Source: Halanaerobiaceae bacterium (GTDB lineage Bacteria; Bacillota_F; Halanaerobiia; Halanaerobiales; CSSED10-376). From it: DNA of 7,302 nt. Shown here piece after piece: positions 1-5,072 of the stretch (position 1 is its first letter; every line of letters starts with the position of its first letter). The stretch spans positions 1-7,302 of the forward strand of contig PWOK01000274.1 of NCBI GenBank assembly GCA_003557445.1. Reading direction: 5' to 3'. A program made the translations under genes and the position numbers. The notes beneath the pieces were generated by a model. The model did no database searches. It was not told the origin of the DNA and saw only the letters and a list, made by a program, of their open reading frames with translations.

Positions 1-2
1 AA

Positions 3-1394
3 AAAGAATTACCAAAACGCAGTGCCCGTAAAATTATTACTTTACTGGAGATAAATAATCTCATAGAAGATGATTATCTTCATCCCCGGACTGTTAATCG
101 TATTTTAAAGCAATATGGTTACACCACTCAGGCTTTAAAAAGAAAAAGTAGAGTGCATAAAAAATTTGAGAAAAAAGCCATAGGACAGCAGTGGCAGTCT
201 GATGTAATGCATTCTGTTTATTTACCAGATGAAAATGGTCAAAAAAGAATGGCTTATCTCATTGGTTTCTTAGATGAGCATAGTCGCCGGATTACTCATG
301 CTCAATTTTATTTTGATTCTACTTTAACTCGTCTGGAAGACTGTTTAAAAAAAGCTATTATTAAGTTTGGTGCTCCAGATAATTTATATGTGGACAATGG
401 TCGCATCTATATTTCAAAAAATTTTAAATTAATTTGTGCCCGTCTGGGAATTCATTTAAGGTATGGAAAAGCATACCACCCTGAAGGTCGAGGGAAAATT
501 GAAAAATTATGGCAATATGTGCAAAATTCCTTTATCTCAGAGATTAAAAACAATCATGTGGATAACATTATTGAACTTAATGATTTGTTTTCTGGTTGGC
601 TTAAAGCTGAATACCATGATAAAGTTCATTCTTCTTTAGGAATGACTCCAGTGCAAAAATGGAATCAATCTAAAGATAATAAAGCCAGGTTAAAATATTT
701 TTCACCCGTTGAAATTGATGAGGCTTTCCTTCATTATGCTCAAAGAACAGTCAACAAATATGGTGTCATCTCTTTTTGTGGCAATAATTATGAAGTTGAC
801 GGAACTCTTGTTGGTAAAAAAATAGGTCTAAGATATGATCCTTTCCATCTGGATAAAATACATATTTATCATCAGGATAAATACCTTGGATTGGCCCGTA
901 TTATTGATTTAAGCAAACAAAAACACAAAGATGTTGAAAATGTGGATAAAGATCCTATTATTACTTCACAAGCCAGTAAAAATTATTTTGAAAACATTAA
1001 GAGTAATTATCAGCAGTATCTCCAAAAACAACTGGATGAACCAATTGAAATTGTTGATAATCAAATAAAACTTCCTGCAGATAAACAAAAAAAGGATAAA
1101 AAAAGCCTACATAAGATTCCTGATGAAAAAACTGAAGTTATTAAAAGAAAAGAGTTTGTTGAAATTATTAGTTCTTCTTTAAATATGGACAATCTCACAT
1201 TTTCCCAGAAAGGGAAACTCTATCAACTATGGCAGACTTTTAAAGAATTCAATCCAGATTATTTAACTTCTATTATTGAAGATATTAAAGAAAAAACACC
1301 TGATTACAACAATAATTTTCTTTTTTATCTGGCTCAAATTAAAAATCTTTATCTTGAAAAGTTAAACGAAAAAACTAAAGGAGGAAAAATCTAA
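3..1394 (+). CDS. DDE transposase, Mu/TniA/TnsB-like (5' partial)
   Basis: This enzyme would cut and join the transposon ends into target DNA. The frame is open from base 3, so the gene begins before the window; the in-frame GTG at 153 lies inside the protein and is not a credible start. Of 463 visible residues, about the first 50 look like the end of an N-terminal DNA-binding helical region (SARKIITLLE, TVNRILKQYG). The integrase-fold catalytic core follows, with Asp in WQSDV (codon 201-203), Asp in YVDNG (393-395) and Glu in GRGKIEKLW (501-503). The last two are separated by 35 residues, the classic D,D-35-E triad. The segment from about base 695 to 930 (FSPVEIDEAF through YLGLARII) resembles the Mu-transposase C-terminal beta-barrel. 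A charged Lys/Glu-rich tail ends the protein and may contact the ATPase. Its TAA shares one base with the ATPase ATG. IS21 IstA, TniA and TnsB relatives all remain possible. Confidence 0.9.
   Translation, partial: KELPKRSARKIITLLEINNLIEDDYLHPRTVNRILKQYGYTTQALKRKSRVHKKFEKKAIGQQWQSDVMHSVYLPDENGQKRMAYLIGFLDEHSRRITHAQFYFDSTLTRLEDCLKKAIIKFGAPDNLYVDNGRIYISKNFKLICARLGIHLRYGKAYHPEGRGKIEKLWQYVQNSFISEIKNNHVDNIIELNDLFSGWLKAEYHDKVHSSLGMTPVQKWNQSKDNKARLKYFSPVEIDEAFLHYAQRTVNKYGVISFCGNNYEVDGTLVGKKIGLRYDPFHLDKIHIYHQDKYLGLARIIDLSKQKHKDVENVDKDPIITSQASKNYFENIKSNYQQYLQKQLDEPIEIVDNQIKLPADKQKKDKKSLHKIPDEKTEVIKRKEFVEIISSSLNMDNLTFSQKGKLYQLWQTFKEFNPDYLTSIIEDIKEKTPDYNNNFLFYLAQIKNLYLEKLNEKTKGGKI
1377..1384 (+). promoter_or_regulatory. 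Ribosome binding site of the transposition ATPase
   Basis: AAAGGAGG lies nine bases before the ATG at 1394, inside the last codons of the transposase. It is a near-ideal Shine-Dalgarno sequence and fixes the ATPase start despite the one-base overlap of the two genes. Confidence 0.8.
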
Positions 1395-2200
1395 TGAATC
1401 CCAGTATTCAGACATCTATTTGTGAACATTTTAAAATGGCTAAAGTTCCTTTTTTACAAAAAAGTGAACTTCCTTTTGAACATGATAATTTCCAGGATAA
1501 TTTGACTTTCCTATCGGCTGTATTTTATTCACGCCAGGCTGCCGTACTAACTGGACCATCTGGAAGTGGAAAAAGTTCTTTGCTTTTTTATGCTGTCAAT
1601 GAGCTTGATCCTTCTGAATTTAGAGTTGTTCACTGTGAACTTGCCAATCCTAACAAAGGTGCCCTCTACAAAGCTATTGCTGTTAAAATGGGGCTAAAAC
1701 CTGAGTTTAGAGCTGATGATATTAAACTACAGATCATTGATTTCTTTAACGAAGAAAATGCCCAGGGTAAGTTTAATTGTGTAATTATTGATGAAGCTCA
1801 CAGTCTTTCTATCGATATGATTGATGAAATTAGAAGTTTTTATGATGAAGGCTGTAATTTTTCTTTGATTTTAGCTGGATTGCCTTCTTTGCTTAACAGA
1901 AAACTAAATTTAAGCCAGACTATACCCATGAAACAAAGAATTAATTTGTTTTTAGAATGTAGTGGTTTTTCTTTAAATGAACTCAAAGATTATATTAAAC
2001 ATCAATTAAAACAGGCTAAAGCCCAAAACCCGATTATTGATGAAAAGTGTTTTCCCCTCCTGCACAGTGAAACTTCCGGTATTGCCAGAAAAATTAATCA
2101 GGCCTGTTATGGTGCCTTACTGGAATGTTACAAAAAAGAAAATACAATTATCAATGAAGATATCATAAAAGCTATCTTTGATAAAATCTCTTATACTTAA
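1394..2200 (+). CDS. AAA+ transposition ATPase, ExeA/TniB/TnsC-like
   Basis: The 268-residue protein is the expected partner of the upstream transposase. In characterised systems (TnsC, MuB, TniB, IstB) such ATPases polymerise on DNA, select the target and activate the transposase. The N-terminal FKMAKVPFLQ stretch (about 13-22) resembles the 'F..tk.PF' opening of ExeA-like ATPases. Walker A is GPSGSGKS at residues 54-61. Walker B is CVIIDEAH at 129-136, with D133 and E134 as the presumed magnesium-binding and catalytic residues. A sensor-1-like strand (SLILAGLP, 157-164) and a downstream QRI segment with a helical C-terminal lid follow. Length is typical of TniB/ExeA-type ATPases and shorter than TnsC of Tn7, which has extra tails. 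It overlaps the transposase stop by one base (TAATG), suggesting translational coupling. A secretion ExeA role is unlikely given the neighbour. Confidence 0.9.
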   Translation: MNPSIQTSICEHFKMAKVPFLQKSELPFEHDNFQDNLTFLSAVFYSRQAAVLTGPSGSGKSSLLFYAVNELDPSEFRVVHCELANPNKGALYKAIAVKMGLKPEFRADDIKLQIIDFFNEENAQGKFNCVIIDEAHSLSIDMIDEIRSFYDEGCNFSLILAGLPSLLNRKLNLSQTIPMKQRINLFLECSGFSLNELKDYIKHQLKQAKAQNPIIDEKCFPLLHSETSGIARKINQACYGALLECYKKENTIINEDIIKAIFDKISYT

Positions 2201-2204
2201 AAAA

Positions 2205-2211
2205 GAAAGGA
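2205..2211 (+). promoter_or_regulatory. Ribosome binding site of the first small transposon gene
   Basis: GAAAGGA precedes the ATG at 2221 by nine bases. The earlier ATG at 2211 is out of frame and reaches a stop after ten codons, so 2221 is the start. Confidence 0.65.
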
Positions 2212-2220
2212 TGAATTATT

Positions 2221-2562
2221 ATGAACAATTATTTTATGTGTGAATTTAAAAACCAAAAAAACAAAAGAAAATGGCCAGCTGTAATCACTAATTTCATAGA
2301 TTACGGCAGTCATTATGAAATGAGAATTGAAAGCCTTTCAACTATTAGTGTGCTTTTTGGTAAAACTTCTTTAGGTACTTTTGCTTGCTTGCCTGATTTT
2401 AGAGCAGGATGCCATCTGGCTGACTTAAATAATGAAAATTATTCTATAGATAAATTATCTGGAGTTATTAACCTTACCGACGCTGTAACCGTTGCTAGAG
2501 CTTTCTGTAATTTAAGTCAAAAAGAAATCGGTGATCTTTATGACCCATCTAGAGATAACTAA
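2221..2562 (+). CDS. Small unrecognised transposon-encoded protein, 113 aa
   Basis: I do not recognise this family. The gene starts 20 bases after the ATPase stop with its own ribosome binding site, so it is almost certainly co-transcribed with the transposition genes and ends before the element's terminator. The N-terminus is basic (KNQKNKRKW, 10-18). The middle alternates in a way that suggests a small beta-rich fold (AVITNFIDYG, HYEMRIESL). Cysteines occur at 7, 56, 64 and 96, but not in a clear zinc-binding CxxC pair. The last third is probably helical (TDAVTVARAFCNLSQKEIGD). There is no signal peptide or membrane segment. It is much shorter than TniQ/TnsD and lacks their zinc-finger pattern. 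Possible roles include transposition accessory factor, regulator or cargo; nothing in the sequence decides among them. Confidence 0.75.
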   Translation: MNNYFMCEFKNQKNKRKWPAVITNFIDYGSHYEMRIESLSTISVLFGKTSLGTFACLPDFRAGCHLADLNNENYSIDKLSGVINLTDAVTVARAFCNLSQKEIGDLYDPSRDN

Positions 2563-2797
2563 TTTTGAAGTTCTTTCTGATAAAAATGTAAACGTCATTG
2601 CTCAATATCTGCCTTTAGGAAAGTGGAGTGCTAATCCCTGTTTTATTTTGACTATTAACACCAGTGATGGTAATATGCTTGTTTTAAATTTAAATTCTAA
2701 AAAAGCAGGACAGATGATTGTTGATACACTCGATAAATTAATACATCAATCACAAAAACATAAAGATAAAATACATCTATGTGTTAATGAAATTTAA
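2540..2797 (+). CDS. Small unrecognised transposon-encoded protein, 85 aa
   Basis: No family is recognised. The frame is open from a GTG at 2531, but the ATG at 2540 is preferred. GGTGATC at 2530-2536 matches the downstream part of the consensus Shine-Dalgarno complement (GGAGGTGATC), and its GG pair sits eight bases before that ATG. The start lies 23 bases inside the previous small gene, so translation is probably coupled. The product opens with MTHLEITNFEV, has a central hydrophobic beta-like region (PCFILTINTSDGNMLVLNLN) and then an amphipathic helix (KAGQMIVDTLDKLIHQSQKH). No membrane segment, catalytic motif or HTH is obvious. The stop at 2795-2797 is followed closely by the element's terminator, making this the last gene of the operon. 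It may form a pair with the preceding small protein. Confidence 0.7.
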   Translation: MTHLEITNFEVLSDKNVNVIAQYLPLGKWSANPCFILTINTSDGNMLVLNLNSKKAGQMIVDTLDKLIHQSQKHKDKIHLCVNEI

Positions 2798-2808
2798 ATT
2801 TCCTCACT

Positions 2809-2843
2809 AAAGAGTATAATATGTTTATATTATACTCTTTTTT
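2809..2843 (+). terminator. Rho-independent terminator of the transposon operon
   Basis: A perfect 14-bp stem (AAAGAGTATAATAT at 2809-2822 with its complement at 2827-2840) closes a GTTT loop. A T-rich run reaching past 2845 (TTTTTTCTTTT) follows. It starts 11 bases after the last small gene and sits just inside the repeats at the transposon end. On the minus strand the hairpin is followed by only three T, so it should act mainly on plus-strand transcripts. Confidence 0.85.
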
Positions 2844-2854
2844 CTTTTGGTTTT

Positions 2855-2902
2855 CTACTGAAAAATTTCGTGTCTTCACTACTGCAAAAAATCATGTCTC
2901 AT
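2855..2902 (+). repeat. Two abutting imperfect 24-bp direct repeats at the transposon right end (presumed transposase-binding sites)
   Basis: Copy 1 is at 2855-2878 and copy 2 at 2879-2902. Both start with CTACTG, continue with an A/T-rich stretch and carry TC(G/A)TGTCT at positions 14-21 of the unit. They match at 17 of 24 positions, with all but three mismatches in the middle of the unit. They lie head to tail without a spacer, and copy 2 ends four bases from the proposed terminus. Tn7, Mu and Tn552-type elements have similar-sized transposase-binding repeats in their ends, so the binding role is inferred from position and spacing. Confidence 0.75.
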
Positions 2903-3704
2903 AACACCATATATGAGGTCTATATTTATTAGAATAGTCCTTTAATATATTTAAAGCTTTCCTGGATAATACAGTATATCTATCCTTTTTCCCTTTACCT
3001 TTTCTGATATGAATCATCATTCTTTCCGAATCAATATCTTTTATTTTTAAATTAACAACTTCACTTACTCTTAATCCAGCAGAATAGGTAATACATAAAA
3101 TTGATTTATGTTTAAGATTATCTACAGATTTAATTATTCTTAGAACTTCTCTTTTACTTAAAACTTCAGGAAGTAATATCCTTTTCTTTGGTCGTGGTAT
3201 ATTACTAAATATACTGCCAAAATTATAAATATCATAATATAATATTTTAACTGCACTCTGAGCCTGATTAACATAAGAAGCAGAATTATTCTCCTTCTCT
3301 TTTAAATATAAAAAATATTGATATATTTCTTTTTCATTTAATTCATAGGGTGATTTATCAAAGAAACTTATAAATCTTCTAATATGATAAACATAAACTT
3401 TAATAGTATTGGAGCTATATCCTTTTAAAGTTAATTCATTTTTCATTTTATTAATAATTATTTTCATATCTTTACTGAATAAACTGGGTTCATTTTTTAG
3501 TTTTTTATCAACAATTATTTTTTCTCTATAAAACAATTTAAAAAACGTTCTAATTGCTTCATCATTATACGGTATAGCCAAGGATTTAGTGGCTGCATCC
3601 CATTCATAACCTGGTATCATTTTCATTATTTCAATAACTTCATCATCATATTTCACTTTTACAAATATTCTTTGCTTATTTTTTCTGGTAATTTTAATAA
3701 TCAT
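2892..3704 (-). pseudogene. Tyrosine recombinase (XerC/XerD-like), truncated by the transposon
   Basis: Intact relatives exchange strands at specific sites through a tyrosine nucleophile. Only 266 native residues remain (codons 2907-3704); the last four codons (Cys-Tyr-Glu-Thr) and the TGA come from the transposon end. Residues 13-60 form a small extra N-terminal module (FVKVKYDDEVIEIMKMIPG...W...IPY). Residues about 76-165 are the helical core-binding domain. The catalytic half starts with LPEVLSKREV and contains catalytic Arg212 in SAGLRVSE and the beta-hairpin Lys237 in GKGKKDR. The HxxR motif, second His/Trp and Tyr nucleophile are missing, so the product should be inactive. The start is supported by GAAAGGAA seven bases upstream. 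It could be a chromosomal Xer-type enzyme or a mobile-element integrase; no att or attC site was seen. The missing C-terminus should lie beyond the unseen left end of the transposon. Confidence 0.85.
2893..2906 (-). other. Transposon right terminus (5'-TGTTATGAGACATG)
   Basis: Read inward on the minus strand the element starts TGTTATGAGACATG, with the TGT/ACA terminus typical of the Tn7/Mu/Tn552 supergroup. The junction between 2906 and 2907 falls exactly where the recombinase frame changes from family-like sequence (KYRPHIW) to four meaningless codons and a stop. The host duplication, if 5 bp as in many relatives, would be CCATA (2907-2911); its partner copy would lie outside the window. Confidence 0.7.
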
Positions 3705-3710
3705 GCTATC

Positions 3711-3718
3711 TTCCTTTC
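3711..3718 (-). promoter_or_regulatory. Ribosome binding site of the tyrosine recombinase
   Basis: GAAAGGAA on the minus strand lies six bases before the ATG at 3704, supporting that start. Confidence 0.65.
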
Positions 3719-3746
3719 AATTTTATTTTTGCTAACCCATTATTAA

Positions 3747-3776
3747 ATAATATAGTTATATTTTTTATTCTGCAAA
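3747..3776 (-). promoter_or_regulatory. Candidate promoter of the tyrosine recombinase
   Basis: On the minus strand TTTGCA (3771-3776) is separated by 18 bases from TATTAT (3747-3752), matching the sigma-70 consensus at four and five of six positions. It lies about 40 bases upstream of the start codon. The surroundings are so AT-rich that chance matches are common. The rest of the 3705-3844 gap holds no recognisable gene. Confidence 0.3.
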
Positions 3777-3844
3777 AGTGAAATTTTTCCTTCTTTTTTA
3801 TTTATTTTCCTTAATTTTTGTTTTTTTTGAATCTTTTATCTTTA

Positions 3845-3884
3845 TAAATAAAAAAAATAAAACCACAGCTAAAAAACTGTGGTT
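3845..3884 (-). terminator. Rho-independent terminator of the GNAT-nitroreductase operon
   Basis: On the minus strand AACCACAG and CTGTGGTT (3877-3884 and 3861-3868) form a perfect 8-bp stem around an 8-base loop. A T-rich tail, TTATTTTTTTTATT, follows. It lies about 50 bases after the nitroreductase stop, so it should end that operon and insulate the recombinase gene downstream. Confidence 0.8.
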
Positions 3885-3931
3885 AAATTTTATCTTGCAA
3901 TATTTTTTTATATATGAATTCTAACAAAACA

Positions 3932-4450
3932 TTAAAATACATAATCTACAATATTTTCTAAAGCCTTTCTTTCTGGTGGTGATTGTTCTTTTGCAGGATA
4001 TCCTACAGATATCATGGCAACAGGTCTTTTCCTTTCAGAAAGCCCCAGTATTTGTGAACACATATCTTCATCAAAAGCTCCTACCCAGCAGGAACCCAGA
4101 CCCTGCTCTTTAGCAGAAAGTAATATATTTTGTATTGCAGCCGCAGTATCCTGTATACAATATAAATTTCTTCCTCTCTTACTATATTGTTCAGCTGAAA
4201 TATCAGGAATAGCACAAACTATAATAATTACTGGAGCAGTTGCCAGCCAGTCTCTACCATAGGCTTTTTGGGCAAGTTTCTCTTTAACTTCTTTATTTTT
4301 CACAACCACAAAATGCCATGGTTGAAGATTACCTGCACTGGGAGCCCATCGAGCTGCTTCTAACAAACCTGAAATCATCATATCAGATACTTCTCTTTGC
4401 TTATAAGAACGTACACTTCTTCTTTTTTTTACAAGTTCATTAAATTCCAT
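3932..4450 (-). CDS. Nitroreductase-family flavoprotein
   Basis: Members of this family bind FMN and use NAD(P)H to reduce nitro compounds, quinones, flavins or related substrates, usually as cytoplasmic homodimers. The 172-residue length is typical of the short clostridial form. Phosphate-binding residues appear at the start in KRRSVRSY (R10, R11, S12, R14). The hallmark APSAGNLQPWHF is at 36-47, GLGSCWVGAF at 117-126 and ISVGYP at 147-152. A stretch with cofactor-proximal residues (IQDTAAAIQNILLSA) is also present. The physiological substrate cannot be read from the sequence. The ATG at 4450 is set by AGGAGG nine bases upstream. It starts 21 bases after the GNAT gene and is probably co-transcribed with it. 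Confidence 0.92.
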   Translation of the reverse strand: MEFNELVKKRRSVRSYKQREVSDMMISGLLEAARWAPSAGNLQPWHFVVVKNKEVKEKLAQKAYGRDWLATAPVIIIVCAIPDISAEQYSKRGRNLYCIQDTAAAIQNILLSAKEQGLGSCWVGAFDEDMCSQILGLSERKRPVAMISVGYPAKEQSPPERKALENIVDYVF

Positions 4451-4459
4451 TGTATTAAA

Positions 4460-4465
4460 CCTCCT
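4460..4465 (-). promoter_or_regulatory. Ribosome binding site of the nitroreductase
   Basis: A perfect AGGAGG on the minus strand lies nine bases before the ATG at 4450, in the 21-base gap after the GNAT gene. Translation is therefore independent even though transcription is probably shared. Confidence 0.8.
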
Positions 4466-4471
4466 GTTTTG

Positions 4472-4873
4472 TTATTTATTAATTAAATGTTTTCTAATAA
4501 TCATACCTGTGGATTCTATCATACCAAATTTTTTATAAAAATCCTGTAATTCTGGATCACAGGTTAGATCAATATTATCAATATCTTTTAACTGTAGTAA
4601 CATTCTTTCCATTAATTCTGTACCAATACCATTATTCTGATATTCAGGTAAAACCTCCAGCATCGGTATAAAAGCAAAACTAATATTGTCACTAATAGCA
4701 TTTATAAAGCCAACAACCTTTTCCTTATCAGTATCATAAGCAAGAACAATATAACTACTGTTTTTTAATATTTGATAATGTTGTTTTTTAGATAAAGGAT
4801 TTTTCCAGCCTACAAAAAAACCTTTTAAATCGGATTTTTTTATTCCTTGAAGATCTGTTTTGTATGTAATCAT
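4472..4873 (-). CDS. GNAT family acetyltransferase, 133 aa
   Basis: GNAT enzymes move an acetyl group from acetyl-CoA to an amine on a small molecule, peptide or protein. The 133-residue length fits a single-domain cytoplasmic GNAT. The acetyl-CoA loop is seen as Q79-N-N-G82-I-G84, following the beta-4 strand ending in LEVLPEY. The beta-5 to alpha-4 part (NIDLTCDPELQDFYKKFGM) contains the FYKKFGM segment usual near the CoA pantetheine. The N-terminal FFVGWKNPLSKKQHY stretch resembles a common uncharacterised GNAT subgroup. Its substrate is unknown. The start at 4873 is supported by AAAGGAG six bases upstream. It is the first gene of a two-gene minus-strand operon with the nitroreductase and faces away from the large GNAT-fusion gene. 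Confidence 0.9.
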   Translation of the reverse strand: MITYKTDLQGIKKSDLKGFFVGWKNPLSKKQHYQILKNSSYIVLAYDTDKEKVVGFINAISDNISFAFIPMLEVLPEYQNNGIGTELMERMLLQLKDIDNIDLTCDPELQDFYKKFGMIESTGMIIRKHLINK

Positions 4874-4879
4874 TGTCTA

Positions 4880-4886
4880 CTCCTTT
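4880..4886 (-). promoter_or_regulatory. Ribosome binding site of the small GNAT gene
   Basis: AAAGGAG on the minus strand lies six bases before the ATG at 4873. Confidence 0.7.
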
Positions 4887-4912
4887 TTTTAATTGATATC
4901 TATGTTTATTTA

Positions 4913-4941
4913 ATTAAACAAATAGCATGCAATTCCTTCAA
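4913..4941 (-). promoter_or_regulatory. Candidate promoter of the GNAT-nitroreductase operon
   Basis: On the minus strand TTGAAG (4936-4941) and TTTAAT (4913-4918) are separated by the ideal 17 bases. They match the consensus at four and five of six positions and lie about 40 bases before the start codon. AT-richness limits the weight of this match. Confidence 0.4.
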
Positions 4942-4979
4942 AAAGTAATATTTAATTTTAAAAAATCTTTTTGCAGGAG

Positions 4980-5007
4980 TTCAAAATTTACTGGTGAAAT
5001 ATATAAT
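4980..5007 (+). promoter_or_regulatory. Candidate promoter of the large GNAT-fusion gene
   Basis: A perfect TATAAT at 5002-5007 has TTCAAA (four of six consensus matches) 16 bases upstream at 4980-4985. It would start transcription near 5014, giving a leader of about 60 bases. It lies in the 199-bp region shared with the divergent minus-strand operon. Confidence 0.4.
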
Positions 5008-5014
5008 CAGGTAA

Positions 5015-5030
5015 AATAATATATATTATT
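5015..5030. repeat. 16-bp A/T-only perfect palindrome between divergent genes
   Basis: AATAATATATATTATT equals its own reverse complement and lies just downstream of the candidate TATAAT, where a repressor could block transcription. Because it contains only A and T in an AT-rich gap, chance is a serious alternative. Confidence 0.25.
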
Positions 5031-5057
5031 AAAACTGGAAATCAAAATATATAATTT

Positions 5058-5067
5058 AAAGAAGGTG
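5058..5067 (+). promoter_or_regulatory. Ribosome binding site of the large GNAT-fusion gene
   Basis: AAAGAAGGTG has its GG pair seven bases before the ATG at 5073. This supports 5073 as the start of a gene that has no stop codon within the window. Confidence 0.7.
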
Positions 5068-5072
5068 TTAAA

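Larger units (their letters stand above)
1..2906 (+). mobile_element. Mu/Tn7/Tn552-type transposon, right part with right end (left end outside window)
   Basis: Four co-directional genes (DDE transposase, AAA+ ATPase, two small unknown proteins) are followed by a terminator and a repeat-bearing terminus. The supergroup (Mu, Tn7, Tn552, Tn5053, IS21) is defined by a DDE transposase working with an AAA+ target-selection ATPase, by ends reading 5'-TGT...ACA-3', and by several transposase-binding repeats inside each end. All three are seen: the two protein families, an end finishing in ATAACA at 2906, and two abutting 24-bp repeats just inside it. The boundary is supported independently because base 2907 resumes a tyrosine recombinase reading frame that the element interrupts. 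No TnsA-type endonuclease, TniQ/TnsD-type protein, resolvase or antibiotic-resistance cargo lies in the visible part. The left end and target duplication are out of view, so the exact family cannot be fixed. Confidence 0.85.

Noticed and set aside
153..155. GTG as the transposase start
   Set aside because: The frame stays open back to base 3 and the upstream residues look like the N-terminal part of an integrase-type transposase. No Shine-Dalgarno sequence precedes the GTG.
2809..2840. Hairpin as the transposon's terminal inverted repeat
   Set aside because: Both arms are adjacent with a four-base loop and a T tract, which is the form of a terminator. The recombinase frame shows that the element extends to 2906.
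2855..2902. Tandem repeats as the start of a CRISPR array
   Set aside because: There are only two units, they abut without a spacer, they differ at seven positions, and no cas gene is present. Their place at a transposon end explains them better.
1..2906. CRISPR-associated transposon (CAST)
   Set aside because: The TnsB-like and TnsC-like pair prompted the idea, but no TniQ, Cas12k, Cascade gene or array is visible. The small genes do not resemble any of these.
2892..3704. Integron integrase with attI/attC sites
   Set aside because: The recombinase is Xer-like overall, no attC-type repeats or cassette genes are seen nearby, and the diagnostic C-terminal part is missing.
4014..4262. 82-codon plus-strand open frame
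   Set aside because: It lies wholly inside the nitroreductase gene on the opposite strand, which has clear family motifs. The plus-strand product has no recognisable features or ribosome binding site.
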